64,000 nt of DNA from Pseudoips prasinana (GCA_951640165.1 OX621241.1:15381001-15445000), one strand, 5' to 3'; counted from the stretch's first letter, positions 13,801 through 23,395 are shown. Numbers and translations: made by a program. Notes: generated by a model from the letters alone, not told the origin.

Positions 13801-16800
13801 ACTGTATTCATTATTAGGTTAATTGTCGCCTTACGATCTGTTGAAGCACTTGCACTAAAGTTGCTATTGGCTATATCTTGCTGGGTGATGGCTCCGTTCT
13901 TACATGAATTTGGGATTGCAATCGTAGTGAAAGGATTTGCCAGTCAGGATAGGACTACCCAGGTTGCGCCGGACGTATAAACACAGGTTCGTCACGCGGG
14001 AAGGCTCCTTTCGTGCACCCCTCCGTTGTTAGTTTTGATGGATGCACTGAGGGCGTTCCAGTAACAGTAATGTGTTACTCAAACAGGAGTGTGCTGTTTA
14101 TCGCTATCTGTATTTTAGTGCAACAGCCAGATCTTCTATGGTTCGGTTGCTTACTGGACCCGCTGGTTACACAAAGGATCATATTCTTAGTGTCACTTTA
14201 TGTGCGTATGTGCGACATCGAAGACGCGACTAGCTAATATTCACCAACAATTGAGAAGAAATTCGTGTGTCATTGTTCTAAACTAACCCAAATGTTTCAA
14301 TAATAGTAGAAGGTTTATGACGTAGGTATTGATTGGTAAATTATGTAAGTAATTGTCAAACAATGCATTTTGTGAAACAGTATTTATGCTTTGCGTTGTA
14401 TTACATATTAACGTGATTATAAAAAGCTTAGTTTGTCAAATTATGTTTTGATGTAATAAAATGTTGTCTTTCAATTCTTTGTCAAGTGAGTTGCTACAGA
14501 AAGTATAGTTTGTAAAGTCATAACTTTGTCAATTATAAATGACTTTCATTTTAAAATTAAGTCTTGTGATTAAGTTTTTGTGAAATAGCATGAAATCGAT
14601 AATAACTTCATGTCTAAGGGAAATAAGCCGAAATAAAAATATTAAAGGTAACATTTAAATTTCAAAATATTTTCAGGCGTTACGGGACCACCACCAATTT
14701 GAATTTCTCCTCGGCCAATTCGACTACATGCTCGGTCAACAAGTAGACAGAATCGCGGAGTTCAAACAAGCTTTGCTGGACTTCCTGAAGACACATTGTC
14801 CAGGAGACACGGACGCGTATATTATGGTTGCCCTACATTTTAATATGTACGCTGAAGCAGCTAATGTGAAGAGAAAGCAGGCGATGAATTTGATTGATGA
14901 TTTGGAGAAAATAGCTTTAGATTCTGCAAAGGTAAGTTAAAACCCATTTTAAGACAGTGACAGTGCATGGTCTTAGACTACGAAAACCCTTACTCCCTAT
15001 ATTTAAATGTATTCACCACATCTAAGTTACATTTGAGTTACGTCTATTCAAATTCAAAATTCATCTACTTTTAATAAAATTCAGTTACTCATTTTACGAA
15101 TTAGTACAAACTGGCCCTATCGGAAGATCAGCACTGAAGAAATGTAGTATTAGCTGAGATAGGGCCATTATTCATGCCAGTACTGATTTTATTTAGAAAC
15201 TAAAAGATATATCAACTAAAATTATTATACATATTCCGTAAGTGATTTGAAAATAAAAGATTTTATTATTATTATTTATTCCGTTCCGCTGTAATTATAA
15301 ATTGGTTCAATAACCATTGAGAAATTTTGATGGTTTTCATCTGCCGGGTATCCCGTGACGTACTATTAAGATTTGAGGAGGTCTATTGAGATCTCTATTT
15401 AAGTAGGGACTAGAAGTGAAATAAAACACAGATTTGTCTCTGTGAAGCAACTTTAGCCTCTTACTTACTAATCTTATGCGCAATGGTTACCCTAGTGTCA
15501 GAGTTGTTTAAGCCGCGCAGTAGGCCTCTGACAACTGAAAGTAGGCCTCTTAAAAACTGTTGGCTAATGCCTACTACCGAGACCGCACGGAGACGCTCAG
15601 AAATTAAACCACTTACCACACAGCACCTAGTTGCTTAAGCTCGCCAATCACTTACCGACCTGTGAGAGCATCTGGCTATGAGCGATAAGATTTGAGGGCC
15701 CCCCAAGAATAGCAACGTTTATATTTTCTTTGGAGTTTTGGCACCAACACGGAAAAAGACGCATCGAGGCTATGTTTTATTTTCAAAAACTGGTGTAAAT
15801 TCGAGTTTTTATGTGTAAATATGGTGGATTTTTAGACATAACATCTTCGACAACGTGTGGAGGAAAGTGCGATATTGCCGTGAATTGTGATTTTCCGTGT
15901 TGTAACCAAAACTCCATAAAAGCCTCTAGTAAAGTCTCCACTGCTTTACTGGGGTTGGACAAGGACTACCTATGTATGACTTGACTGTGACGGACTTTAG
16001 TTGACAATGACGGAAATAAATGATATATAAATATATTTACTGAAGGCTCATAAGGCCAAAGAAACCAGAGCCGTAAAACTAAATTAAAAAAAAAAATTCT
16101 TTTACTAGACGATCTCGAAAAAACCACCAGCATGGCTTCAAATCCACGACAACGTTCCGACTAGATCGCTCCTCGAGACAGCGCTCATCCATTGCACGGA
16201 TGCCGCAGAACTGTATCTACAGGGTGGCTGCACTGGCTTCGCGGGGGAAATGGCGGCGCTCGCGCAGCAGATAGCGCTGCAAATATCCTTGTTAAATGCA
16301 TCTCCTACGAGGCTGATATTGAATAGAAGCACTGAACAACTATATAGACTTGTCAGTGAATATTTGAGGTAAGCCATGGATCATGTTCATTAGCTCATTT
16401 TTGCATAGCTCTCAAGATTCGTTGTCTTAACGTACCATGAAATGTTAGTTGGTTTGGACTTTTGGATGAAGATTCAGAGCAACCAGTTCAGACAATTACC
16501 AACTTTATAAATTATGAATATGCATAATGCTGCGGTATAGCAATACATCTAGTAAGTAACGTCTGAGAATAAAAGTGTGGAAGTACCACCCATCTACATA
16601 ACACCTCAAACAAATAAATTATGTTCCTGTGCGTGAGTAAGGTAGAAAACATACGGGATTGGAGTTATTCATTTTATATAGCGCGTGGGCAGTCGCCCAA
16701 TCGGTTTTTAACATAGCCGTTTGGGTTCGATTCCCACACAGGATAGATATTTGTGTGCATGAACATGTCTATTTGTCCTGAGTATGGGCGTAATTCTTTA

Positions 16801-18104
16801 ATCTACATATTTACAAAAGTAAAGTAGTATATCAGTTATCTGGTCTCCATAGTACAAGCTCTGCTTTGTTTGGGATCAGATGGCCGTATGTGAATAATAT
16901 CCCTTGATACTATTATTTACTAGCTGTGCCCCGCGGTTTTACCCGCGTTAAATTTTATACATTATCACAGCTCCTCCCCGTAAGTGATAGCGTGATAATT
17001 TGTAGCCTATATGTTGACCCGGCCTCTTAGTAACATTCATGCAAAATTTGAAGTAAATCCATGCAGTACTTTGTGAGTTTAGCCCGGACATACATACAGA
17101 CAAACAGACAAAAATTCTAAAAACTATATTTTTGGTTTCAATATCGATTGTTGATCACGCCCCAAGTATCCTTTTTGAAAAATATTCAATGTACAGTTTT
17201 GACTTTTCTATGATTTTATTATATTTATAGATTATAACTGTTGTCTTATCATTATCGTTTGTGCCCACAGTAGTACAAAGATCCGAAACTAAACCACCGG
17301 CCATTTAACCCACTACTACTTACTCAGTTTAAACAGACCGTGGCTCAACGTGGTATACTAACTTTTGTACTGATTAGTATACGTAATAAATTCACATAAC
17401 CTCAAGTTACATACAGGAATAGGTAACCCCTAATTTGACGATACAAGCTATAGTGAAATATTATTTCAGTTTCATGGAAGGGCTGGTGCTGCTGGCTGGG
17501 CGGGGCGGGGAGGCGTGGCGCGAGCTGGCGTACCGCCGCGCGCTCACCAACGACCAGGCGTACCTCCGGGACATGGCCACGTATAGGCCCGACGTCGCGC
17601 ATGACTTCCTTAACAGGTATAATTCCTACTAATATTATAAATGCGATAGTTTGTAAGTATGGATGTATGGATGTTTGTTACTCTTACATGCAAATACTAC
17701 CGAACGGATTTTGTTGTAACGTATGTACGTATGATGACGTATTATCCGAATAACACATCCTACTAATATTATAAATTCGAAAGTTTGTAAGTATGGATGT
17801 GTGCATGTTGTTACTCTTTTTCCATGAAGTACGGAACGGATTTTGATGAAACTTTATAGTAATATAGTTTAATAACACATAGGCTATAAATCTATAGAGT
17901 TTAACGCAGCTAAAACTGCGGGGCACAGCTAGCATTCTAAATAAACACTAAGTCAAAACAAAGCAAAGAAATTGAACTTCGAGCTACTTTTAATTATTTT
18001 ACATACTTCAGTAGTCGATTTTTTATTGCAGGTACAAAATGGAACGGAACAAAACCACAGTGTCGCAAGCCGCCATGACAGAGATCCGCAACTTGTGTAG
18101 ATGA
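2991..18104 (+). CDS. SPG11: Spatacsin (SPG11 orthologue), 13 C-terminal exons, 5' partial
   Basis: Coding joins 2991-4876, 5013-5198, 6262-6456, 7234-7516, 7917-8846, 9907-10067, 12038-12199, 12885-13421, 13589-13786, 14677-14931, 16109-16368, 17470-17616 and 18032-18104. Every junction is GT-AG and all phases match, giving 1756 codons before TGA at 18102-18104. Seen: the C-terminal exons carry the spatacsin hallmarks RLLTGLARYTECAYIF, then FEFLLGQFDYMLG, then KTHCPGDTDAYIMVALHFNM. Known of the family: spatacsin (about 2440 residues in mammals) is a large helical-repeat protein that binds spastizin and AP-5 on late endosomes and lysosomes and is needed for lysosome reformation. Loss causes hereditary spastic paraplegia 11 in people. 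Inferred: about 700 N-terminal residues are encoded left of the window, because the first exon seen opens mid-codon. Introns carry LINE, SINE and Helitron insertions, all outside exons. A candidate poly(A) signal lies at 18615-18620. Confidence 0.9.
5013..5198 (+). CDS. SPG11: Spatacsin exon 2 of those in the window
   Basis: The acceptor TACTTTTCAG is followed by AGTCCA and the donor is GAG|GTATGT. The exon has 62 codons in phase 0. It encodes a Ser/Thr-rich linker, then DPPAALLRAADVCREPLLVL and IASCYE. The pattern of alanines and leucines followed by PLLVLIASCYE is typical of the spatacsin mid-region. The preceding intron is only 136 bases. Confidence 0.85.
5415..6010 (+). mobile_element. 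LINE C-terminus and 3' UTR (jockey/CR1-like)
   Basis: The reading frame gives DTSFKTHIKRVLMPTGYYTI and DYIDDREVW..LAGYFGA then stop, followed by a 3' UTR containing TTCGCTGGGTCTTCTCAGTT. The same ORF end and UTR motif occur in reverse at 26557-27470. It is 5'-truncated and lies in a spatacsin intron. Confidence 0.7.
6262..6456 (+). CDS. SPG11: Spatacsin exon 3 of those in the window
   Basis: 65 codons in phase 0 between TATCTTCTAG and CCG|GTGAGT. It encodes PNAVDVLWAQWILSSLSPSA, followed by a helical stretch with LLEGYVTTLHEAMLIFMP. It continues directly into the next exon in phase 0. Confidence 0.85.
6690..6905 (+). repeat. Unclassified GC-rich dispersed repeat, copy 1
   Basis: It shares GGTGCCAAGAGAAGTCCAAG, then AGGTTAGGTTTAGTCGGTGC and a small hairpin around CCCGCAGCCACTTTTTGCGGG with a copy at 49984-50170. 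No coding potential is convincing. It could be a SINE or the UTR of a LINE. It lies in a spatacsin intron. Confidence 0.6.
7029..7195 (-). mobile_element. Decayed Helitron fragment
   Basis: CTAGCTGTGGCCTGAGGTTTTACGCG is a mutated Helitron 3' end (reverse), followed by family-like sequence (AACAAACATCCAAACATCT). Confidence 0.5.
7234..7516 (+). CDS. SPG11: Spatacsin exon 4 of those in the window
   Basis: 283 bases between TTATCTTTCAG and TTAG|GTAAGT, ending in phase 1. It encodes SSLTLFTSFLHRCIRQHNFD, then a helical stretch ending EFEKGFL. Reading through the donor gives a spurious extension to 7590. Confidence 0.85.
7917..8846 (+). CDS. SPG11: Spatacsin exon 5 of those in the window
   Basis: 930 bases. 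The acceptor is TTGTATTTTCAG and the donor is TCAA|GTAAGT. It opens with two bases completing a valine codon and ends in phase 1. It encodes a long helical segment: ESEEYIIECVEMYTANRNYD near the start and ECLK-like helices later, with the conserved-looking CWRRVMNQLLELKLLVDAFR followed by a proline-rich turn (YRYRPPACPVQILRTCLKLA). Reading past the donor to 8941 is intronic. Confidence 0.85.
9907..10067 (+). CDS. SPG11: Spatacsin exon 6 of those in the window
   Basis: 161 bases ending AAACAG|GTAATC in phase 0. The acceptor is a tandem TTTCAGTTTCAG, so the exon may begin at 9907 or at 9913, both in frame and differing by two codons. It encodes an acidic and polar helix (SFEELVVIQEKQENVPESTH) and then RLSALDALAVRSSLTVAKQ. 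Confidence 0.8.
10085..10440 (+). mobile_element. LINE C-terminus and 3' UTR fragment
   Basis: The frame after the spatacsin exon reads EIYNKLPEAIRNLTNINDFK and RTLIEKCYYNIHDFLNENNS then stop. 'YNKLP..IR.......FK..L...L' is the usual end of jockey/CR1-type ORF2. An AT-rich 3' region with AATAAA near 10429 follows. Confidence 0.7.
10765..11246 (-). mobile_element. 5'-truncated RTE LINE with 11-bp target duplication
   Basis: On the minus strand it encodes VMTYGTETWSLTMGLIRRLK through LGEAFVQQWTSFG and stop, then an ATGATGATG tail. It is flanked by GCAAGTATATT on both sides (10754-10764 and 11247-11257). Compared with the copy at 25568 it has an in-frame deletion (ERAIEIRKRTK). Confidence 0.88.
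11405..11650 (-). mobile_element. tRNA-derived SINE
   Basis: The reverse complement carries an A-box-like GTAGCCTAGTTGGTAGTGC and a B-box GGGTTCGAATCCCGGTAAG, then the body GATGATCTGTGTGACATT. It is not a functional tRNA, as the cloverleaf is incomplete. Confidence 0.75.
11690..12028 (+). mobile_element. SINE-like repeat with RTE tail, interrupted
   Basis: It contains TCAGCTCATCCCGTGGGGAG, GAAATCGCCAACTTGTCTGC and the tail TTTTGTCCAGCACTGGACGC..GGCTGTCATGATGAT. About 130 bases of unrelated AT-rich sequence (11822-11950) split it. Confidence 0.65.
12038..12199 (+). CDS. SPG11: Spatacsin exon 7 of those in the window
   Basis: 54 codons in phase 0 between CATTGTTTTAG and AAACAG|GTATCT. It encodes VACYFRIALQIGWDYTSVL, then SLANLVFKTFNIPSKQ. 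The CYxxxxALxxxWDYxSVL pattern matches the spatacsin family upstream of its C-terminal domain. It is too short to stand out as an open frame and was found by splice-site reading. Confidence 0.85.
12200..12884 (+). other. Spatacsin intron with a weak inverted repeat
   Basis: AT-rich. GCATTACAAGGAGAGTAGGC (12612) and GCCGTTGCTTGCATTAC (12732) are imperfectly complementary and may be the remains of a TIR element. Nothing else is recognised. Confidence 0.4.
12885..13421 (+). CDS. SPG11: Spatacsin exon 8 of those in the window
   Basis: 179 codons in phase 0 between CTTTTTTACAG and AAGCAG|GTATGT. The first part (VAEYLCKEIVAAIISPHLVK) is helical. The centre is strongly acidic and Ser/Thr-rich (GDEAESILTEEGTLMSAETE), probably a disordered loop. 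The end is basic (KSNIRKITKGAKLSTKQ). Confidence 0.85.
13589..13786 (+). CDS. SPG11: Spatacsin exon 9: start of the conserved C-terminal domain
   Basis: 66 codons in phase 0 between ATTACCAG and TTTCAA|GTAAGT. It encodes VNIICLELLVVAHECFACAC, then TEGVATALRSAQAL, then VRLLTGLARYTECAYIFQ. The block 'AHxCF..C...G(I/V)A..LR.A..L..........VRLLTG(I/L).RY.E..YIF' is the signature of the spatacsin C-terminal domain (Pfam Spatacsin_C) and is the main basis for naming the gene. Confidence 0.92.
13787..14676 (+). other. Spatacsin intron, no clear feature
   Basis: 13900-14240 is less AT-rich and partly open in one frame, but it shows no family resemblance, and splicing skips it cleanly with matching phases. 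The remainder is AT-rich. Confidence 0.4.
14677..14931 (+). CDS. SPG11: Spatacsin exon 10: conserved C-terminal domain
   Basis: 85 codons in phase 0 between AATATTTTCAG and GCAAAG|GTAAGT. It encodes HHQFEFLLGQFDYML, then FKQALLDFLKTHCPGD, then TDAYIMVALHFNMYAEAANV. 'ALLD(F/Y)(L/I)K..CPGD...Y.MVAL.F.M' is the best-conserved stretch of spatacsin. Confidence 0.93.
14932..16108 (+). other. Spatacsin intron with unclassified repeat-like DNA
   Basis: 15105-15275 contains CTGAGATAGGGCC..ATTTTATTTAG and a (TTATTA)n end, resembling a LINE 3' tail. 15480-15720 has a repeated GTAGGCCTCT and moderate GC content. No gene is seen. Confidence 0.35.
16109..16368 (+). CDS. SPG11: Spatacsin exon 11: C-terminal domain
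   Basis: 260 bases starting in phase 0 after TTTTACTAG and ending in phase 2 at TTGAG|GTAAGC. It encodes WLQIHDNVPTRSLLETALIH, then CTDAAELYLQGGCTGFAGEM and AALAQQIALQISLLN. An antisense open frame over the same bases (16138-16377) is a shadow. Confidence 0.87.
16685..16915 (+). mobile_element. tRNA-derived SINE, 5'-decayed
   Basis: It has the B-box GGGTTCGATTCCCACACAGG, then the family body TTTGTGTGCATGAACATGTC and the end GGGATCAGATGGCCGTATGT..AATATCCC. The same family is at 42520, 54828 and 59285. A Helitron follows within a few bases. Confidence 0.75.
16920..17231 (-). mobile_element. Helitron, non-autonomous, complete
   Basis: On the minus strand it starts TCTATAAATATAATAAAATC and ends with a GCGGGTAAAACCGC hairpin and GGGGCACAGCTAG, between A and T. 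312 bp and non-coding. It is the same family as the 1820-2733 array. Confidence 0.8.
17470..17616 (+). CDS. SPG11: Spatacsin exon 12: C-terminal domain, GC-rich
   Basis: 147 bases between ATTATTTCAG and TTAACAG|GTATAA, in phase 2 at both ends. It encodes SFMEGLVLLAGRGGEAWREL and AYRRALTNDQAYLRDMATYR. The exon is much more GC-rich than its surroundings. A Helitron begins eight bases after its donor site. Confidence 0.85.
17624..17932 (+). mobile_element. Helitron pair sharing one 3' end
   Basis: Two successive 5' ends (TCCTACTAATATTATAAAT at 17624 and at 17758) precede a single 3' end with CTGCGGGGCACAGCTAG at 17932. It is either a partial duplication or one Helitron inside another. It begins eight bases after a spatacsin donor site. 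Confidence 0.65.
18032..18104 (+). CDS. SPG11: Spatacsin last exon and stop codon
   Basis: The acceptor TTTATTGCAG is at 18022-18031. It completes an arginine codon, then encodes YKMERNKTTVSQAAMTEIRN LCR and TGA at 18102-18104. The protein ends earlier than mammalian spatacsin, which has a further C-terminal extension after the equivalent helix. The short tail is inferred to be natural in insects, because the frame closes cleanly and no later exon joins in phase. Confidence 0.8.
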
Positions 18105-18211
18105 TATAAACTCAAATGACTTCCTCATTTATAGATATCTAAGTAACAAAATCAGCAACGCTGGTTGCAAGAAGCAAACTAAGTAGACTTCTGTTATTTT
18201 TGTACCTATAA

Positions 18212-18386
18212 GGGCCTATGCACACTACGTTTTACAAGCGCGCCGTTGACACGCGTTTATAGCGATACACGCGCGTTAGCATCGCGTTTGTATCGATACA
18301 AACAAAAACGAACTACTCTGCTGTTTCTAAAACGTGCTTCAACAACGGCGCGCTTAAAAAACGTGGTTAGGCGTGGAGGCGTTAGG
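18212..18386. mobile_element. CpG-dense MITE, copy 1 (damaged right end)
   Basis: The left end GGGCCTATGCACACTACG is followed by AAGCGCGCCGTTGACACGCG and repeated CGATACA and ACGCGCG motifs; the right end is GGCGCGCTTAAAAAACGTGG. It matches the intact copy at 55292-55548. It sits about 110 bases after the spatacsin stop. Confidence 0.7.
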
Positions 18387-18614
18387 TATCTTACTTATAA
18401 ACCATGTTTCTTGAATCCTTATTAGTACCAAAACATTGAGATACTGATTAGCTTGACCGTAGGTTTGCCTTTGTCAAACAAAAGTCATTCTATCTTTACT
18501 GTATTAACAGTTAAGCGAATGAGGTTACTGCTTTAACTCTTAGACAGGCGGACTATACGAGACCACATCACTTTCAACCTTATGTCTTTGGAATAAGTTC
18601 TAAAAACAATGTCA

Positions 18615-18620
18615 AATAAA
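18615..18620 (+). promoter_or_regulatory. Candidate poly(A) signal of the spatacsin gene
   Basis: This is the first AATAAA found on the plus strand after the spatacsin stop codon, about 510 bases downstream. If it is used, the 3' UTR includes the CpG-rich MITE at 18212-18386. Confidence 0.35.
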
Positions 18621-19029
18621 AAATAGCAAAACCAAGTTAAGGGTTAAAAAAGCAGACTTCAGCTTTTCTTAATAACAACTGGTAGGAAAAAATCTTTATT
18701 TTAATGCAGACCAAAATATAATTAAGTTGACAACTTAGATACATCATGTGAATAGGCGAGCTTAACTTTACTATGACTTCACTTCTAGCATTACATCTTC
18801 ATCATCTCTTTCAACATTAATATGGAGCCGTCTCAAAAGAATTCCCTATCGAATCAAAAATTATCAAAATGGTTCACAAACAACGCAGTTATCGCGTAAA
18901 ATATATACTAAAAGTCGAATTTGTAAACTCTCCTATTTTTAAGTCTGTTAAAAACTAGTCTATAAATAAAGTCAATCTGTCTCTCGAATGTTTTTATAAA
19001 TAAGTGGGTAAGAAATTACGGTCATAATT

Positions 19030-19312
19030 TTGTTAATCATATGCTAACCAAAAGACGCCTGCTGCTGGATAAACTACCATTAAACTGTAATCGCCAACTC
19101 GTAAACCAGGGGTGGTGATTATTGCATAACCACCAAATTATGCTTTAGGTGAGGCATCATTTGGTGCACATGCCATAATCGCCACCCCTGGCTTACGGGT
19201 TGGCGATTACAGTATGATGGTAATTAGTACTCAGGGAGGCGCTGCTCGTCCTAATAGATATTTCCTCGGGACGACTTCTATGCCCCCTATGGGATGAGAT
19301 GAGATGGGATAA
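19030..19312 (-). mobile_element. SINE-like repeat with RTE tail carrying an inverted duplication
   Basis: The reversed RTE tail (AAAAGACGCCTGCTGCTGG) and the body end CCCCTATGGGATGAGATG flank an inverted repeat at 19084-19213, whose arms start ACTGTAATCGCCAAC and contain CCAGGGGTGG. The arms are copies of the same SINE segment facing each other. Confidence 0.65.
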
Positions 19313-20280
19313 GGCATTCGACGCCTAAAATTAGCTTTATGTATAGGCATATAAGTGGATGATAAATTTATAAACACGTAAATCTTTTCAATCAATTGAA
19401 TCTAATGACGATCGTTTAGTGTTAAGGTTGTTTACTACGGGTGTTTATTAAGAAAAATGATAACTGGCTAAGTTAAACTAAGCACGAGATCAACAACCAG
19501 CGATGTAGTGGTGCATTTAAATTGAACCCCATTGATTGATAAAGCAGTGTGCTCTCCTTAAAATTGAAATAAGGGGTACATTTTTATTTAATATGTGAAT
19601 CTAAAATCAAAACTGGGTAATGTTAAATGACCGGCGGCGATTGAGACAGCACCCTCTAACCATCTAGTGTATCTACGAACTATACATACCTAAAGATCAA
19701 TTTACGAGTTCCTTGGTCACCACGTTTAGGAAGACGTACAGCACATCCATCGGCTTTGTTTCTATATACGTTTTTGTGTTTAGATTCATACTTTGCGACT
19801 ACGACATATGTTGTTAAAATAAAATTTATATAAGTAAAACGTGCTCATTTATACCAGTGGCGGAGACCAATAGACATTGTTGATGTCAAAATAAACTGTC
19901 TTAGAAATCTCTATTATAATTTATATAATAGCATTCCACGTTACCCACGCGCGATTATACAAATTTCAGATGAAAATTGATATTCTGGTCGGTATTTTTG
20001 CACATTTTTCGGATATTTAAAATACACGTGAATTATATCATCTATTCACGGTAGAATAGCAGTTCGTAATGCTATCTTACAAAATAATGTTATGGGAGTT
20101 TAATTCTATTGCCGTGTCTTACTCAAAGCATGCTGTGTTTGAGGTAGTGTATTTACCGTCTAAACTGGTTGGACGAACGTTATTAGATGAAAGGTAAATA
20201 TAAAAAAAATAGTTTAAAAAACTATGTGTATAATGCGTTTAGATTATTACAATAAAAAAAAAAGATTTTCTTGTTTTGTC

Positions 20281-20395
20281 GTACGCACGGCTACATGTCA
20301 AGCTATACATTTCCAGTATAAGTTGTATAGGAATTCCATACAATGAGAGGTCAGCTTATATTGGAAATGTATAGCTTGATATGTGGCCGTGTGTA
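20281..20395. mobile_element. Short foldback MITE, about 115 bp
   Basis: The arms GTACGCACGGCTACATGTC and AAGCTATACATTTCCAGTAT pair with the right side with few mismatches over about 45 bases. TA lies at both edges. Confidence 0.75.
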
Positions 20396-20443
20396 CATTT
20401 GACCTAGAATTTTAAGTGAACTCTAATCATCAAAAACCTTGTA

Positions 20444-20571
20444 CACAGACGCCAGCACACCCAGCTACCCCAATCTGTCAAATTTCTTTTATAGGTTTTA
20501 ATTTTTAACACATAAGCATAAGGTTCACTTTCAATTTGACAGATTGGGGTAGCTTGATGTGCTGGCGTCTG
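20444..20571. mobile_element. TA-flanked MITE family A, copy 1
   Basis: The ends CACAGACGCCAGCACAC and GTGCTGGCGTCTG lie between TA dinucleotides, and the inner arm is CTACCCCAATCTGTCAAATT. Other copies: 29217-29325, 47305-47397, 48276-48409 and 51267-51404. The TA duplication points to a Tc1/mariner-type mobiliser (inference). Confidence 0.82.
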
Positions 20572-20943
20572 TACATATTTTGGTAACTTAATATAATAAA
20601 GTAAATAATAATACTTTCATGTAACTTTTGACATATAATATAAGTGGTTTTGCTGACCATTCTGTTTTTTACAAAACGAATTTAAACATCATTGCATCTC
20701 TCTCTAATCTCGTATGAAAAGAACAGGGCATACATAGAATTGTCAAACTACTAAAACTATAAGCAGTTTTAGTCGTTTGACAGTTAGTTAATAAATATTG
20801 CAGCTTCGATCGAATATTATGTTCGAGCTTATACCTGCTGCCACATTCCGCCACAGACACTATCCTTATCTCCTGGATGAATGGTCATCTACCACCGTGC
20901 GTGCGTTTTCCAGGTTTTTTTTACTGCACTTTGCCACTAAGTG

Positions 20944-21115
20944 AAATCAATTTGACTGCACGGGTGGAGCAGCGGCTAAGTCAGCCACCACGCCGCTTCG
21001 TGTCGCGGGTTCGAGTCCCGCGCGCGACAACTATTTGTGTGACAAATAGTTGTTCTGAGTCCGAATGTAATTTGTGTCCGTCTAAAAGTACCCCACGACA
21101 CAGGGATTAGATCAC
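20944..21115 (+). mobile_element. tRNA-derived SINE
   Basis: It starts CGGGTGGAGCAGCGGCTAAG (A-box-like), has the B-box GGGTTCGAGTCCCGCGCGCG, then GTTCTGAGTCCGAATGTAAT. It lacks a closed acceptor stem, so it is not a tRNA gene. Confidence 0.75.
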
Positions 21116-21415
21116 TAGTGCGGGTGTTGTCTTATTCAAAAAAAAAACTGGGGAGATATTTTCGATCTGGTATGACATGGCAACCTTCGAGAAGCGAGCC
21201 TATTACTTTTTTAAAGGCCGACAATGCACTTGCAGCTCCGCTGGTGTCCATTGGCGGCGGTGATCACTTACCATCAGGTGACCCATTTTACTCGTTTCCT
21301 TGCTATCATTAAAAATAAAGCAATTGTGCTCACCGGGCGGCATAATTTAGTCGGCAGATTCTAACGTTACAATTATTTTCTCTTAGTATTTACTAAGTTT
21401 ACACAACTTAAAGTA

Positions 21416-21876
21416 GGGTCAATTTAATTGATCACATTTGACACTTCATCAAAATGCAATAACGTAATCTTAACCGGCGGGCATAGAATATTATTTATTT
21501 TTTCGTAGTTACAACTGGACATTTGCTTATTTTTTTTTCTATTACGATTATATTATATATTAGTATTTATAGTATTGTATAGTATAGTATTTATAGTATT
21601 GTATAGTATAGTATTGTGTTTGTTTACTTTCTTACTCTTTGATACCTAATTGTATGATCCGTGCACCTACCATGCTATCTCTGCACCACCCTAAGGTTGA
21701 CTGGCAGAAAATGCCTTGGGCATTAAGTCCGCCTTTGTACTATTTAATGTGCATAAAGTTATAAATAAAAAAATAAAAAAAATTATCTTTATTGTAATAA
21801 TTACTAAATAAGGTCATTTTATAATTCAATTTACTAGTAACTGAGAGATGTTAAATGTGATCTATTAAATTGGCCC
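21416..21876. mobile_element. TIR element, TA-flanked, with a LINE 3' end inside
   Basis: The ends GGGTCAATTTAATTGATCAC and GATCTATTAAATTGGCCC are complementary over about 28 bases and lie between TA dinucleotides. Inside, 21490-21780 resembles a LINE 3' end (GTTGACTGGCAGAAAATGCC..AAAGTTATAAATAAAA). Confidence 0.7.
21561..21617. repeat. 24-bp tandem repeat
   Basis: The unit TAGTATTTATAGTATTGTAT plus AGTA occurs twice in full and then in part. Confidence 0.8.
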
Positions 21877-23395
21877 TACTATGAGATCCTTTTCATAAGA
21901 ACTGAGCTAGCCAGAAATGCAATGACACTATAATTGGTGTAGTTTGTATTGCATACAATCGGGGGGCGTTGTTAAATAGAATCTAAATATGTTAATTCGA
22001 ACTGGTTATATTTTCAATATCAATGCTATGAAGTTTATCCAAAAACTAATTTAAAATTGATCGCTGTGATAATTTCTTGACTTGACTGATGAATGTAAGC
22101 GTATTTTTGTATATTACTAATGTGTAAAGATAATATATTTTAAAATTAAATATTGTAATGCTTAAATTTTGTTACTTTAATATAAATAAAACACATTGCA
22201 ATCACTGATATCTCTGGTTTTTAATTTAATTGTCCTATAACCCATTTCGTCTATCATGTGTATACCGCGTTATCTATGCTATATTCTTATACGTATAGAT
22301 AGATTTTTCTACATCCAATAGTATAAAGAGGGCCAACATTTAATGTGAGCAATGAGCTCAATGTATATTATAAAAATAAGGTACATATTCCAATGCAATA
22401 TAGAGGGCATTATCATTCAGGAATCAAATTAAATGCAAGTCCCTCATTGATCAAGTGGATCATTAAAAAGTTAGGATGTTTCCAATGAAGATAGAACCTC
22501 ACCAAATTTTATTTTATTTGGATGACTTATTTCACTTAACAACATTTTGAAAAAATGAAAATTTTAAACAATAGGCCAATTATAGGTCCCCACGAGTAAA
22601 TGACTTAGGTGGTGTTACCATTACATAAAAATATATTTAATTACAATTTTCTAAATTTAAATTTTGAAAAGAAATCTAGGCTGAGTACCCGTCTCGCTGC
22701 CTCAGGTTCACTTCAGAATATGCCAAAGTCTAACTTTTTTATAAGTTTATTAACGTTGCTGCTCGCTCACCACAAGAATGTATTCCGTTGGTAGTTGGAA
22801 GATACCAATGGAAGGTGCATTGGCGTATAGTGTCTCGAGACTAGTGGGAATGAAAAACCCAATTTTGTTGAGAAGGTCTCCTCAGTAAATTTTACCAGAA
22901 ATAATGCTAAGTAGATAATAATACCGGATATGTCACGACGATCAACTAGAGGAATAATATGGGACTTAGCACATCATTAAAAATAAACTTCTGATCTAAA
23001 TTTGTGTTTTATACGATAACATAGGAATTTAAAGAATGTTATCTGAATACTTTCAATTCTAGATATGTATGTACCATAGCGTGGATTCCATACTTGGCTA
23101 GCATATTCAAGTGTGCTGCGTACGAATGTACAGTATAAGATTTTCAAAGTTTTAGCCTCCTTAAACTTACTTGACATTCGCATTACAAACCCAAAGGCTC
23201 GTGACGTTTTTACTATACTGTCCACATGTTCGTGGAACAGTAGCTTAGAGTAATGCGTCACCCCAAGATAACGGATAGTAGGTACTATTTCCTTTAAGAT
23301 TATAATGGGTGTGAATAATGCTCTTTTTTCTGCTGTAAGTGGTGATTGAACACTTGGATGGATTTAGGTCCAGCTTATTTGTAGCCTTATTTCTA

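Noticed and set aside
13600..13980. 116-codon frame MFRVRVRHRRRG
   Set aside because: It is an out-of-frame reading of the conserved spatacsin exon 13589-13786 running into its intron.
16138..16377. 79-codon antisense frame
   Set aside because: It lies opposite a spatacsin exon with correct splice sites and conserved sequence on the plus strand.
20944..21020. tRNA-like sequences here and at 16700, 23400, 37690, 45980 and 54860
   Set aside because: They have A/B-box-like parts but no complete cloverleaf or acceptor stem, and each continues into a shared SINE body.
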